From NCBI RefSeq assembly GCF_030813635.1, contig NZ_JAUSUM010000004.1, positions 1-48,850 of the forward strand: 48,850 nt of DNA. Reading direction: 5' to 3'. The translations under genes were made by a program, and so were the position numbers. Below the pieces are notes generated by a model. It saw only the letters and a list, made by a program, of their open reading frames with translations. It did no database searches and was not told the origin of the DNA. Of the stretch, positions 34,350-44,175 are shown piece by piece. Position 1 is the first letter of the stretch, and each line of letters starts with the position of its first letter. Source of the DNA: Salibacterium salarium. Lineage in GTDB: Bacteria > Bacillota > Bacilli > Bacillales > Marinococcaceae.

Positions 34350-36500
34350 ATGGCAAGCTCTAAAGAACAAACCCCGCGTCTCTTTCTAACTTATATGCTC
34401 GGTTATCTTATACTAATGGAATGGTTGATACCTCTACCTGAAGTAACGCAAACCGGCTATGTTACTGTGTTCATGGTAGCATCAGCATTCTTTTTTTTGG
34501 TTATGTTTTTGCAATTTTCATGGTGGATCTGCCTTTTATTGTTCACAGGCGGGATATTATTTGGAATTCATACTATATTTTTTGATGTGCCTTTTTTGGG
34601 AACAGAATGGTGGTCCGTATTGTTTACGGATCTCAGTCAAAATGTTCAATATATGTTGAACGGTGAGTGGTATGGATTAAGCGATTTATTTCGTAGTTTA
34701 CTTTTCTTAGTATTGCTTGGGATTATGAGTTATTTAATCTTTTTTTGGATTATCCATGCCCGTCGAATAACGTTTTTCTTTGTGTTCACGGTTATTTATA
34801 TAGCCGTTATGGATACTTTTCTTCCGTATAATGGTGGATTCGCAATGGTACGCGTTTTTTTATTAGGTTTTATATTGATGGCGCTGCTTCATTGGGATAG
34901 ACTTTCCATTCATTTTTCAGGTGTTAAAAAACAAAAATTTACTTGGATAAAGTGGACCTTTTTGTCTATCTTTATTTTGGTTATTGCTGCAGGTATAGGG
35001 ATGATGATGCCAAAACCCGAACCACAATGGCAGGACCCAGTTCCATTCATAGAATCTGCTACCGGTATAGATAGAGACGGAAATAATGCAGAAGATCGAG
35101 TGAGAAAGATTGGTTACGGGGACAATGACGAAAGACTGGGTGGCGGCTTTGAGATGGATGAAACTCCCGTTTTGACGGCAAGAGGGGAAGATGCCGGATA
35201 TTGGCGCGGTGAATCAAAAAATGTATACACTGGACTTGGCTGGGAATCCGACACCCCGGAAGAATCTAGTAATCAAAGTGATTTTTTTGAAGATTCCGTG
35301 CAAACGGAAGAAATAGATATCGACGTCGAAATAGCAGATGATAGAAATTTTGCTTTTGCTTTTTATCCTGGCAGTTTACAAAGCCTCGAAGCCGAAGAAG
35401 ATATAGAGTTACAAGTGGATCGTTATTCCGGCAAAGCGAGTATGTTTGAAGAAAGTGACGCTTACGAAGCAAATGCGTACACCCTAACTTATGAAAATCC
35501 TGAGTTTCCTATTGAGAAGATGCAAGATGACTCTCTAGAGGACCCAGAGGAAATAGAAGAGCATTATCTATCATTGCCCGATGATTTGCCATCTTCTATT
35601 GGTGAATTAGCAGAAGGACTGACAGAGGGTGAACACAACCGCTATGACAAAGTGCGAGCGGTAGAAAGTTATTTGAATGGACCTGATTTCACGTATGATA
35701 CATCGAATATTGCTGTTCCGGAAGAAGGGGAAGACTACGTTGAACAGTTTTTATTTGAGACACAGCGCGGCTATTGTGATAATTTCTCGACCTCTATGGC
35801 TGTGATGCTTCGCACCCTTGATATTCCTGTACGATGGGTGAAAGGTTTTACCAAGGGGGAAGAAGTAGATAGAAATGGAGAGGAACAAGTGTATGAGGTA
35901 ACGAGTGCCAATGCCCATTCCTGGGTGGAAGTCTATTTTCCGGAAGTAGGTTGGGTTCCTTTTGAACCTACTAAAGGTTTTGGTTCTGAATTTGATTACA
36001 CTTATAATGAAGAGAATAATGATGAGACAGATGAAGAAATGGAAGCAGAAACAGAAGAAGAAGAGGAAGAAGAGGAAGAAGAATCAGAAGAGGAACAAGA
36101 AGAAGAGGAAGAAGATAACACGGATGCAGCGGGCTTTAATTTTCCGATGTGGCCGATTTTCCTAGGGGCAGTTTTTATTGTCCTTGGTACCTTGTATGGC
36201 CTACGTTTTACTCTTATTAAAAAAGGCATGATTTATCGATTCAGGCATTTGCAAGATTCTCATTCTTTCACAAAAGCATTTCACTCCTTGTTAACGTTTC
36301 TCCGATATGCAGGGGCTGGTCGTGAAGATGGAGAAACGTTGCGCGAATATGGGGAACGAATAGACTATTTATTTGAAACAGAGGACATGAGTTACTTGGT
36401 TCAAGAATATGAGAGACTGCATTATGGACAAAGAGATTCCACAAATTGGTCGGAATCATTGACGGCTTGGACTAACTTGGTGAACAGGATTAAGGCTTGA
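34350..36500 (+). CDS. yebA: Membrane transglutaminase-like protein (YebA)
   Basis: A 716-residue protein: five to six membrane segments in the first 220 residues, an extracellular region with a transglutaminase-like core (Cys476 in RGYCDNFSTSMAVML, His523 in NAHSWVEVYFP, and Glu539 in VPFEPTKGF in the acidic position), a long poly-Glu/Asp tract at about 555-590, one more membrane segment and a C-terminal cytoplasmic DUF4129-type tail. The acidic tract is unusually long. It closes the MoxR-DUF58-transglutaminase operon and lies upstream of guaA, as in B. subtilis. A role in processing or cross-linking at the cell surface is inferred. Confidence 0.9.
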   Translation: MASSKEQTPRLFLTYMLGYLILMEWLIPLPEVTQTGYVTVFMVASAFFFLVMFLQFSWWICLLLFTGGILFGIHTIFFDVPFLGTEWWSVLFTDLSQNVQYMLNGEWYGLSDLFRSLLFLVLLGIMSYLIFFWIIHARRITFFFVFTVIYIAVMDTFLPYNGGFAMVRVFLLGFILMALLHWDRLSIHFSGVKKQKFTWIKWTFLSIFILVIAAGIGMMMPKPEPQWQDPVPFIESATGIDRDGNNAEDRVRKIGYGDNDERLGGGFEMDETPVLTARGEDAGYWRGESKNVYTGLGWESDTPEESSNQSDFFEDSVQTEEIDIDVEIADDRNFAFAFYPGSLQSLEAEEDIELQVDRYSGKASMFEESDAYEANAYTLTYENPEFPIEKMQDDSLEDPEEIEEHYLSLPDDLPSSIGELAEGLTEGEHNRYDKVRAVESYLNGPDFTYDTSNIAVPEEGEDYVEQFLFETQRGYCDNFSTSMAVMLRTLDIPVRWVKGFTKGEEVDRNGEEQVYEVTSANAHSWVEVYFPEVGWVPFEPTKGFGSEFDYTYNEENNDETDEEMEAETEEEEEEEEEESEEEQEEEEEDNTDAAGFNFPMWPIFLGAVFIVLGTLYGLRFTLIKKGMIYRFRHLQDSHSFTKAFHSLLTFLRYAGAGREDGETLREYGERIDYLFETEDMSYLVQEYERLHYGQRDSTNWSESLTAWTNLVNRIKA

Positions 36501-36629
36501 CCGCCTTATAGCCTACTGCTAAAATTATAGGCATGTTTAAAACAAATGGACGAAGAAATAATGAGTTGTTAAAGGATAGAACAACCTGTGGAAGTAATCT
36601 TGATTATGAAGAGTAAGGTGGAATAGAGC

Positions 36630-38168
36630 ATGGCGAATGACAATGAAATGATTGTTGTTCTCGATTTTGGAGGGCAATACAATCAGCTGATTACCCGCAG
36701 AATTAGGGATCTTGGTGTTTACAGTGAATTGTATCCTGGTTCAACGAGCGCAGAAAAGCTGCAGGAGTTACAGCCAAAAGGAATTATTTTTTCCGGTGGA
36801 CCCGGCAGTGCATATGCCGAAGGAGCTCCAATGGCAGACCCGAAAATTTACGAGTTAGACGTTCCCATTCTCGGCATTTGTTATGGAATGCAGCTTTTAA
36901 CACAACACTTTGGTGGAAAGGTCGAAGCTTCCAATCAAAAAGAGTACGGGAAGGCTACCCTTCAAATAGGAAATGACTCTTTGTTATATAAAGGACTGCC
37001 TAAGGAACAATCTGTCTGGATGAGTCATGGTGATTTAATCGTAGAACCGCCCGAAGGCTTCGAAACCGATGCAACCAACCCTTCTTGTCCGGTAGCTGGC
37101 ATGAGTGATAATCAACGCAACATGTACGGTGTTCAATTTCACCCGGAAGTTCGCCACACAGAGTATGGCGATGACGTGTTGAAAAACTTCGCTTTTGCTA
37201 TATGTGAATGCGCAGGACAGTGGACGATGAGTAACTTTGTCGATGAACAGGTTGAATTCATTCAACAGCAAGTAGCGGATAAAAATGTCCTCTGTGCCTT
37301 AAGCGGCGGTGTTGACTCCTCTGTTGTCGCAGCTCTTATCCACCGTGCAATTGGGGATCAGTTGACGTGTATGTTCATTGACCACGGGTTGCTCCGTAAA
37401 GGAGAAGGAGAAAGCGTCATGCAGACTTTCGCCGGTGACTTTAACATGAACATGGTAAAGATAGATGCACAAGATCGGTTCTTGAACAAATTGAACGGAG
37501 TATCAGATCCGGAAGAAAAGCGTAAGATTATCGGCAATGAGTTCATTTATTTGTTCGAAGAAGAAGCTGGGAAACTTACTGATATGGACTTCTTGGCACA
37601 AGGAACGCTTTATACGGATATAATTGAAAGCGGCACGGACACAGCGCAAACGATTAAATCTCACCATAATGTTGGTGGCCTCCCAGAAGATATGAACTTA
37701 GATTTAATCGAACCACTGAATACCCTTTTTAAAGATGAAGTCCGTCAACTCGGTAAAGAACTCGGTGTTCCTGATGAAATTGTATGGCGCCAGCCGTTTC
37801 CAGGACCGGGACTTGGTATTCGTGTACTTGGTGAAATTACCGATGAAAAACTAGAAATTGTCCGCGAATCTGATGCTATCCTGCGTGAAGAAATAAAGAA
37901 CGCAGGCTTAGATCGTGAAATTTGGCAGTACTTCACTGCGCTGCCGGATATGCGCAGTGTGGGAGTAATGGGTGACGCAAGAACGTATGACTACACGGTC
38001 GGTATTCGTGCTGTAACATCTGTTGATGGTATGACTTCAGATTGGGCAAGAATCCCTTATGATGTACTTGAAAAGATTTCTACTAGAATTGTCAATGAAG
38101 TACAGCATGTGAACCGAGTGGTGTATGATGTTACATCTAAGCCGCCTTCCACCATTGAGTGGGAATAA
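36630..38168 (+). CDS. guaA: GMP synthase (glutamine-hydrolysing) GuaA
   Basis: GuaA converts XMP, ATP and glutamine to GMP. The 512-residue protein has an N-terminal class I glutamine amidotransferase domain with nucleophile Cys84 in GICYGMQLL and the YGVQFHPEV His/Glu pair, an ATP pyrophosphatase domain with [12 protein letters not shown] (from 225), and the C-terminal GMP synthase dimerisation domain ending KPPSTIEWE, the family's invariant end. AAGGTGG precedes the ATG. It is followed by a guanine riboswitch and a purine permease gene. Confidence 0.98.
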   Translation: MANDNEMIVVLDFGGQYNQLITRRIRDLGVYSELYPGSTSAEKLQELQPKGIIFSGGPGSAYAEGAPMADPKIYELDVPILGICYGMQLLTQHFGGKVEASNQKEYGKATLQIGNDSLLYKGLPKEQSVWMSHGDLIVEPPEGFETDATNPSCPVAGMSDNQRNMYGVQFHPEVRHTEYGDDVLKNFAFAICECAGQWTMSNFVDEQVEFIQQQVADKNVLCALSGGVDSSVVAALIHRAIGDQLTCMFIDHGLLRKGEGESVMQTFAGDFNMNMVKIDAQDRFLNKLNGVSDPEEKRKIIGNEFIYLFEEEAGKLTDMDFLAQGTLYTDIIESGTDTAQTIKSHHNVGGLPEDMNLDLIEPLNTLFKDEVRQLGKELGVPDEIVWRQPFPGPGLGIRVLGEITDEKLEIVRESDAILREEIKNAGLDREIWQYFTALPDMRSVGVMGDARTYDYTVGIRAVTSVDGMTSDWARIPYDVLEKISTRIVNEVQHVNRVVYDVTSKPPSTIEWE

Positions 38169-38203
38169 TTATTCAGCGCTAATAATCAAAAAATGAATAT
38201 GTT

Positions 38204-38275
38204 TTTTCGTATAATAGTGGGAATAGGGCCCACTAGTTTCTACAGGCTACCGTAAAAAGCTTGACTACGAAAAGG
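38204..38275 (+). promoter_or_regulatory. Guanine-class purine riboswitch aptamer
   Basis: The core has TATAATAGTGGG, CCACTAGTTTCTACAGG, CTACCGTAAA and GACTACGA, as in xpt-type aptamers; P1 is formed by TTTTCGT with ACGAAAA. The specificity base just before TACGA is C (38265), so guanine or hypoxanthine and not adenine is expected. It lies in the leader of the purine permease gene. Confidence 0.95.
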
Positions 38276-38346
38276 AACGCTATCAATAAGAAGCTGGTGT
38301 ATTTCCAGTCTTGGCTTCATGTTGATGATGTGTTGTTTTTTTAGTT

Positions 38347-38386
38347 AATGCTTCAGGTGGTAATAATACTACCTGAAGCATTTTAT
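38347..38386 (+). terminator. Riboswitch expression-platform terminator
   Basis: AATGCTTCAGGTGGTA pairs with TACTACCTGAAGCATT around a short loop and is followed by TTATTTAT. It is the candidate off-state terminator of the guanine riboswitch, 25 bases before the permease start. Confidence 0.8.
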
Positions 38387-38410
38387 TTATATAAAATGGG
38401 GGAATGACTG

Positions 38411-39721
38411 TTGCATCGTTATTTTGAATTTAAAAAATGGAACACAGGTTATAAAAAAGAAAGTATGGCAGGGTTAACAACTTTTCTCGCAATGGCGTAT
38501 ATTTTATTTGTTAACCCAAGTGTTTTGTCGGATGCGGGGATGGATGAAGGTGCTGTCTTTACGGCAACAGCTGTGTCTGCTGCGATAGGAACACTTATTA
38601 TGGGACTTTTAGCAAGGTATCCTATCGCACTGGCGCCGGGCATGGGGTTAAATGCCTTTTTCACGTACACGGTTGTTTTGAATATGGGGATTGAGTGGCA
38701 ACTGGCTTTATTCAGTGTATTTGTCTCAGGTATTATCTTTATTATTATTACGTTGTTTGGCATTAGAGAAAAAATTATTAACGCTATTCCCGCTCAGTTA
38801 AAATACGCATCGGCCGCCGGGATTGGGTTGTTTATTGCATTTGTAGGGTTGCAAAATGCTGGTATTGTTATTCCAAATGAAGACACAGCAGTAGCATTAG
38901 GTAACATGACAGAACCGACGACAGTATTAGCCTGCTTTGGCTTAGTTGTTACTGTTGTGCTTATGGTGCTTGGATTTCGCGGTGGTATTTTTTACGGTAT
39001 GGTGGTTACAGCAATAGCTGGTATTATTGTTGGGATTATCGGTCTTCCACAAGGGATTATCGGCTCGATTCCTAGTGTGAGTCCGACGTTTGGCTCGGCC
39101 TTTACGTTCCTTGGGGAGGTAGATTGGACCGGACAGTTATTTGGGCAAATGTTTATTGTTGTGCTGACATTTTTATTTGTCGACTTTTTTGATACAGCGG
39201 GAACTTTGTATGCTGTGGCGAATCAGGCTGGTTTTATAAAGAATGATAAACTTCCAAGAGCCGGAAGATCTTTATTGGCTGATTCTTCGGCCACATCCAT
39301 TGGTGCGATATTTGGAACTTCGACTACAACAGCTTACATTGAATCGTCCTCTGGTGTTGCGGCAGGCGGACGAACAGGATTTACGTCTGTAGTAACAGGA
39401 CTGTTGTTTATATTGGCTCTTTTCTTTTCACCGCTTCTTGTCGTCGTCACCGATCAAGTTACTGCTCCGGCTCTTATTATCGTAGGTGTTCTGATGGCAT
39501 CTTCCCTTCGATTGATTGAATGGGACCGACTAGAAATTGCCTTACCGGCGTTTTTAACTGTTGTTGCAATGCCAATGACATACAGTATTGCAACAGGGAT
39601 AGCACTAGGGTTTATCTTTTATCCGATTACGATGTTGTTGAAAGGAAAAAGAAGTGAAATCCATCCGATTATGTATGTGTTATTCTTTGTCTTTATTATA
39701 TATTTTGCGTTTTTAGGTTAA
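38411..39721 (+). CDS. pbuG: Hypoxanthine/guanine permease PbuG (NCS2, AzgA-like)
   Basis: A 436-residue purine permease of the AzgA-like NCS2 family, about 12-14 membrane segments. It starts FKKWNTGYKKESMAGLTTFL and continues AMAYILFVNPSVLSDAGM, has the LAPGMGLNAFF motif, VDFFDTAGTLYAVA and SATSIGAIFGTSTTTAYIES, all conserved in PbuG/PbuO. The start is a TTG at 38411 with GGGGGA seven bases upstream. Because a guanine riboswitch precedes it, guanine or hypoxanthine is the expected substrate and high guanine should shut it off. Confidence 0.95.
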   Translation: MHRYFEFKKWNTGYKKESMAGLTTFLAMAYILFVNPSVLSDAGMDEGAVFTATAVSAAIGTLIMGLLARYPIALAPGMGLNAFFTYTVVLNMGIEWQLALFSVFVSGIIFIIITLFGIREKIINAIPAQLKYASAAGIGLFIAFVGLQNAGIVIPNEDTAVALGNMTEPTTVLACFGLVVTVVLMVLGFRGGIFYGMVVTAIAGIIVGIIGLPQGIIGSIPSVSPTFGSAFTFLGEVDWTGQLFGQMFIVVLTFLFVDFFDTAGTLYAVANQAGFIKNDKLPRAGRSLLADSSATSIGAIFGTSTTTAYIESSSGVAAGGRTGFTSVVTGLLFILALFFSPLLVVVTDQVTAPALIIVGVLMASSLRLIEWDRLEIALPAFLTVVAMPMTYSIATGIALGFIFYPITMLLKGKRSEIHPIMYVLFFVFIIYFAFLG

Positions 39722-39724
39722 ATC

Positions 39725-39765
39725 AAAACACAAACCATGGTTTGGTCCGTGGTTTGTGTTTTATT
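39725..39765 (+). terminator. pbuG terminator
   Basis: AAAACACAAACCA pairs with TGGTTTGTGTTTT around a loop of about 12 bases; T residues follow. Confidence 0.88.
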
Positions 39766-39789
39766 AAAAGATAAGAAGGTATAAAATTT

Positions 39790-39926
39790 TAGCGTTTTCG
39801 GGATCCAGCTTCAGCGTCAGCCGCTCGGAGCCCATATGAGGTCTGGCAGGATGCAGGTCCGTTCGGCGTTGCCACAGGACATGGCGTTCTTAGCCGAACT
39901 TCCATTACAGGGCGCTTGCGCTTTTA
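39790..39926. repeat. Intergenic repeat element with covarying hairpin, copy C
   Basis: The stretch contains CCAGCTTCAGCGTCAGCCGC, then the hairpin GTTCGGC (39861-39867) with GCCGAAC (39893-39899), inner GCCAC/TGGC around AGGAC, then AGGGCGCTTGCGCTTTT. The hairpin is of the same design as copies A and B behind groEL. The flanking parts and the ending look like the 130-170 bp intergenic repeats I know from Bacillaceae genomes. Confidence 0.65.
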
Positions 39927-39935
39927 TTATTTCAT

Positions 39936-40973
39936 TTACTCCTGCTGACTGTGGTCAGGTATCTCGATAATAATTTGTTTTTGTTCATTCCCATTATCGC
40001 TGATTTTCCAGTATTCATAATCCGTTTGGCGGCCAGCAAAATTCTGGTCGACCGTAACCAGTAATTCTTCGCCATTAGGGAAGAATACAGGTTCTGTTAC
40101 ATGTTCATGAAAATTCGTGATTTGTTCCACATCTTTTCCATTCGTTTTCATCGTAAAGACTTCATATTGGAAGGTTCCTATGTCTGATGTATCTGCTACT
40201 TCTGAAAAAGCGATAGTATTCCCGTCTGGAGAAATGGCAGGAGAACCGACAACGGAGACATCCCCTGTATCTGATTCATATTGCGGTTCGGACGAAATCG
40301 TCTCTGTATTCTTATTTTTTAAATTTAGTCGTTGTATGACATCTTTTTCATTATAGAATGAGTACGTTAAATACTTTTCGTCGTCCGTGACTTGCAGGGA
40401 TGATAGGCTGTAAAAATTAAACTTGGTAATGCGTTTGGTTTCTTTATTTTCAAGATTCATTTTATAAATGTCAAAATCCTGGGGGCTTTCACCGTCTCCA
40501 TAGTAATTTTCTACGTAGCTTCCAGCTTTAATTAAGAAAATATGTTTCCCGTCTGGTGCAAATACAGCTTCTTGAATGTAGTGATCAGGACTCTTCAAAG
40601 GCTCGCTTTGTTCTGTTTCAAAATCATATATCATTAGTTGATTGTAAGGCTTTTCTTCTTCTTCCCATTCTTTGATGTACAATAGTTTTGTATCGTCAGG
40701 AGAGTAGGCTGGTCGAGCATAAGAACCAACAGTCTGTGGTGGAAGGAGCTGCTTCGCCTCTCCGCCGGAAGCAGGAGCAGTATAGAGACCGGACTCTCCC
40801 TCTTTATAATACGAAAAGGCCATTTCTTCCCCGTTGGCAGAAAGGGCAGGAGAGCGACCGAACCCTGTATGCTTATTGGGATTTTCCTCTGCAAATGTGC
40901 CGGCCCAATACAACAAGGCGAAAGCAGTGACTATTATCGATAAAAAAATAGTATTTTTCTTTTTCAAGGACAT
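39936..40973 (-). CDS. Membrane-anchored TolB-like beta-propeller protein
   Basis: A 345-residue protein with an N-terminal membrane anchor (FLSIIVTAFALLYWAGTF) and a WD40/PD40-type beta-propeller: repeated segments such as RSPALSANGEEMAFSYY, RPAYSPDDTKLLYIKEW, EAVFAPDGKHIFLI, GSPAISPDGNTIAFSEV and EPVFFPNGEELLV. It follows a PadR regulator and a HAAS-domain membrane protein in one operon. It has no catalytic domain visible, so it may sense or bind a partner at the outer face of the membrane. The ATG at 40973 is preceded by AAAGGTGATGAC. Confidence 0.78.
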   Translation of the reverse strand: MSLKKKNTIFLSIIVTAFALLYWAGTFAEENPNKHTGFGRSPALSANGEEMAFSYYKEGESGLYTAPASGGEAKQLLPPQTVGSYARPAYSPDDTKLLYIKEWEEEEKPYNQLMIYDFETEQSEPLKSPDHYIQEAVFAPDGKHIFLIKAGSYVENYYGDGESPQDFDIYKMNLENKETKRITKFNFYSLSSLQVTDDEKYLTYSFYNEKDVIQRLNLKNKNTETISSEPQYESDTGDVSVVGSPAISPDGNTIAFSEVADTSDIGTFQYEVFTMKTNGKDVEQITNFHEHVTEPVFFPNGEELLVTVDQNFAGRQTDYEYWKISDNGNEQKQIIIEIPDHSQQE

Positions 40974-41008
40974 GTCATCACCTTTTCTGGTATAAATAAT
41001 TCCTCTTA

Positions 41009-41872
41009 TTATATTGCTGAAGCAATCGCAAATGGAGATACTGCAGCAATGATTAAAAAGCCGAATCCGATGGCAATGGCAGTTAAGGGACGGTTTTGTA
41101 TAAGTTTCATCTGAAATTTAAAGAAAATCAGCCATGCGATGATACTAGATAAGGGAATCAATAAGATCCAATCATAGCCACCGAATATCATCATGGCATA
41201 TATGAAAAACAAGGCAGCTGCACATATCATGATTCCGAAAGTGACGTTTACGGTGTAACTCACTTTCATGATGGTCCTACGTTTTTTGGCAATGGGTGTT
41301 TGACCAGCAGAGTAGTAAGAATTTCTTATGACAAAAAAGATACATAAAAGAACCATGATTACCAAATAGACCCAGAAGACAATCGTTTGTTTTCCGGGGG
41401 TTTGTTCTACTACACTAAGATTTAGTCCGTTCCACATAGCAGCGATAAGTACAATGACATTTAATGACCAGTAATAACGTCCCATAAAGGCGATGTTGAT
41501 TGCAGATAACGTGACGGCACTCCCGATAATCATTTGAATCAACAGCCAAATCGGTTCGTCCTCACCGGAGACGAAACTCATATTTATATAGAAAAGGGCT
41601 CCGAACAGCAAAGAAGCAATCCCAATGAAATACAATAAGCTGCGCTGATGTGGGTACATCGTTTCTTGAAGACCGTGACCGATAATGTCGGAATTTCCAA
41701 AGTCTTCTATCGCTTGTTTTTCTGCTTTTTCTTCAGCGATTCCTTGACTCATATAATGGTGTTTTGCTGACTCTAAATGACTCATTAGTTCTTCTTTAAT
41801 GTCCTCCCGTTCATCAGGAGGGCTTTGCATTTGATCCAAGACTTGATTTATGTGCTTTTCCAAACGGTTCAT
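41009..41872 (-). CDS. HAAS-domain membrane protein
   Basis: A 287-residue protein with an N-terminal cytoplasmic HAAS (permease prefix) domain of three helices (REDIKEELMSHLESAKHHYM, EEKAEKQAIEDFG) and seven to eight membrane segments. Such proteins are usually encoded together with a PadR regulator, as here: its start overlaps the padR stop by four bases (ATGA). Function is not established; the family often accompanies envelope-stress modules. Confidence 0.82.
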   Translation of the reverse strand: MNRLEKHINQVLDQMQSPPDEREDIKEELMSHLESAKHHYMSQGIAEEKAEKQAIEDFGNSDIIGHGLQETMYPHQRSLLYFIGIASLLFGALFYINMSFVSGEDEPIWLLIQMIIGSAVTLSAINIAFMGRYYWSLNVIVLIAAMWNGLNLSVVEQTPGKQTIVFWVYLVIMVLLCIFFVIRNSYYSAGQTPIAKKRRTIMKVSYTVNVTFGIMICAAALFFIYAMMIFGGYDWILLIPLSSIIAWLIFFKFQMKLIQNRPLTAIAIGFGFLIIAAVSPFAIASAI

Positions 41873-42195
41873 AAAAAGTCCTCCGATGTTCTCATAATCA
41901 ATTCATTTACACTTTTCCATTGGTCAAGCTTTTGATTGAGAATCGTCCGTCCTTCGTCGGTGATTTTGTAGTATTTCCTTCGTCCATTTGTCGTTTCCGA
42001 CCAATAGGAAATAAAATATTGTTTTTTCTCCAATCTCTTCAATGCAGGATACAGGGTTCCTTCACTCATATTGTAAAGATTTTCGCTTTGCTCTTTTAAA
42101 TGTTTGACGATTTCATAACCATACATATCATTTTTAGAAACTAAGCTGAGCATAAGGATATCGATGCTGCCTTTCATAATTTCTCGATCCATCAT
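41869..42195 (-). CDS. PadR-family transcriptional regulator
   Basis: A 108-residue PadR-like regulator: REIMKGSIDILMLSLVSKND, MYGYEIVKHLKE, SEGTLYPALKRLEKKQYF and the wing TNGRRKYYKITDEGR. AAAGGGGTGA precedes the ATG. It opens a three-gene operon (padR, HAAS membrane protein, propeller protein). A palindrome inside its own promoter suggests autoregulation. The ligand is not known. Confidence 0.92.
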   Translation of the reverse strand: MMDREIMKGSIDILMLSLVSKNDMYGYEIVKHLKEQSENLYNMSEGTLYPALKRLEKKQYFISYWSETTNGRRKYYKITDEGRTILNQKLDQWKSVNELIMRTSEDFL

Positions 42196-42225
42196 TTCAC
42201 CCCTTTCACTGTATTCATAGGAACC

Positions 42226-42254
42226 ATTGTAAAACGATGTGCATCGTATTGCAA
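42226..42254 (-). promoter_or_regulatory. padR promoter with operator palindrome
   Basis: On the minus strand TTGCAA (42249-42254), 17 bases, TACAAT (42226-42231). The spacer contains the 14-bp palindrome ACGATGTGCATCGT (42234-42247), so repressor binding there would block RNA polymerase. It is the best operator candidate for the PadR protein. Confidence 0.75.
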
Positions 42255-42516
42255 GTTATATGGGATATTTTTGTAAAATGTATATGAATGAGAAAATAAA
42301 TAATGATAAGTTTGCCTTTCCAATGCAAATTTTCCTTATATATATGTCATGCTCGAAAATCTTATAGAACAGGAGATAGATTTTATTATCTAAAAATAAT
42401 TGTAATATACTATGATAAGTTTATAATTGAGATAGAAAATATGTGACCAAGTTGTATCTTAACTTGGTGTGACACCTACGTTTTTTTAGTAAATTTTAGG
42501 GGAAAGGTTGGTAAAA
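42255..42516. other. Leader region of mqo with hairpin
   Basis: AT-rich. ACCAAGTT (42446-42453) pairs perfectly with AACTTGGT (42461-42468); GGTGT and ACACC overlap its right arm, and T7 follows at 42481-42487, 30 bases before mqo. This could be an attenuator or alternative hairpins. A TATACT at 42406-42411 with a weak TTATTA 17 bases upstream may be the promoter. No gene is seen. Confidence 0.45.
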
Positions 42517-44019
42517 ATGAGCAACACAGAAACGGAAACAGATATCATCTTAATTGGTGCAGGAATTATGAGTGCGACTTTAGGGACACTATTGAAAGAG
42601 TTAGCACCGGATTGGAAGATTAGAGTGTTTGAAAACCTCTCAAAGGCAGGAGAAGAAAGCTCAAACGAATGGAATAATGCAGGGACTGGGCATGCGGCAC
42701 TATGTGAATTGAACTACACAAGCGAAAAAGAGGATGGATCGATAGATATTAATAAAGCTGTAAAAATTAATGAACAGTTTCACGTTTCAATGCAGTTTTG
42801 GTCTTATCTCGTAAACAGTAAGCTGATACATAATCCGCAAGACTTCATCAGAAGATTTCCTCACATGAGTATGGTACAAGGGGAAGAAAATGTAGCTTTT
42901 TTAAAGAAGCGTTTTGAAACGATGTCAAACAATCCTTTATTCAAGGAAATGGAATTTTCCGATGATCCAGAAAAACTGATGGAATGGATTCCACTTATAA
43001 TGAAGGATCGTTCACTGAATGAAGCAATAGCAGCAACCAAAGTCGATTCCGGAACGGATGTTAACTTCGGTGCTTTAACACGTATGCTGTTTGACAACTT
43101 AGAGGCTACAAATGTCGATGTCCAATACAAACGTAGTGTTGAGAATATGAAACGTGCCAGCGATGGTTCGTGGGAATTGAAAGTAAAGAATAATGACAAT
43201 GGCAGTGTTGAACACCATTCGGCTACATTCGTATTTATCGGGGGTGGGGGTGGAAGCCTTCATTTACTGCAAAAATCCGGCATACCTGAGAGTAAACATA
43301 TTGGCGGGTTTCCAGTAAGCGGAATCTTTATGGCATGTAATAATCCAGAAGTGATAGAACAACATCATGGAAAAGTGTACGGGAAAGCGAAGAAAGGTGC
43401 TCCGCCAATGTCTGTTCCGCATCTTGATACTAGATATATTAATAACAAAAAATCTTTATTGTTTGGACCATTTGCTGGGTTTTCCCCAAATTTCTTAAAA
43501 ACTGGTTCCATGTTCGATTTACTAACTTCTGTAAAACCGAATAATGTATTAACGATGCTCGCCGCGGGTGCCAAAGAAATGTCATTAACAAAATATTTGA
43601 TTCAGCAAGTGATGTTATCGAAAGAACAGCGTATGGAAGAGTTACGTGAGTTCATGCCGAGTGCCAAGAGCGAGGACTGGGACTTAGTGGTAGCGGGCCA
43701 ACGTGTGCAAGTAATCAAAGATACAGAGGCAGGAGGAAAAGGAACACTTCAATTTGGAACGGAAGTGATCACAGCTGAGGATGGGTCGCTCGCAGCATTA
43801 CTAGGCGCTTCTCCAGGAGCTTCTACAGCCGTCCACGTTATGCTTGATGTACTTCATAGGTGCTTCCCGGAATATATGGAAGAATGGGAACCGAAAATCA
43901 AAGAAATGATTCCTTCCTATGGCGAATCGCTAATGGAAAATCCAGAACTTCTTGATGACATTCACAGATCCACATCGGAGACGCTTGGTTTAGCTGAAAA
44001 AGAACCGGTTTTTAGTTGA
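42517..44019 (+). CDS. mqo: Malate:quinone oxidoreductase Mqo
   Basis: Mqo is a membrane-associated FAD enzyme that oxidises malate to oxaloacetate and passes electrons to quinone. The 500-residue protein has the N-terminal FAD-binding [57 protein letters not shown] and the C-terminal [18 protein letters not shown], all conserved in the Mqo family. The ATG at 42517 follows AAAGG by nine bases; a TTG at 42508 is rejected because it overlaps the binding site region. Length is normal. Confidence 0.96.
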   Translation: MSNTETETDIILIGAGIMSATLGTLLKELAPDWKIRVFENLSKAGEESSNEWNNAGTGHAALCELNYTSEKEDGSIDINKAVKINEQFHVSMQFWSYLVNSKLIHNPQDFIRRFPHMSMVQGEENVAFLKKRFETMSNNPLFKEMEFSDDPEKLMEWIPLIMKDRSLNEAIAATKVDSGTDVNFGALTRMLFDNLEATNVDVQYKRSVENMKRASDGSWELKVKNNDNGSVEHHSATFVFIGGGGGSLHLLQKSGIPESKHIGGFPVSGIFMACNNPEVIEQHHGKVYGKAKKGAPPMSVPHLDTRYINNKKSLLFGPFAGFSPNFLKTGSMFDLLTSVKPNNVLTMLAAGAKEMSLTKYLIQQVMLSKEQRMEELREFMPSAKSEDWDLVVAGQRVQVIKDTEAGGKGTLQFGTEVITAEDGSLAALLGASPGASTAVHVMLDVLHRCFPEYMEEWEPKIKEMIPSYGESLMENPELLDDIHRSTSETLGLAEKEPVFS

Positions 44020-44175
44020 ATCTGTACGCGTATAGAAATATCGGAAAAAATAAACGCTGCTTACTAGTAAAACGAGAATTTGCTTCCCGAATTCATATAT
44101 CTAAGGGCTTTTCCTGTTAAGAAATTAGTCATATAATGTAGAAATGTGTAATAATTCGAAACAGGTGAAGTCGGT

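Noticed and set aside
35962-36229. Lys-rich and Ser-rich frames in other phases of the transglutaminase gene
   Set aside because: Direct by-products of the GAA/GAG repeat encoding the poly-Glu tract.
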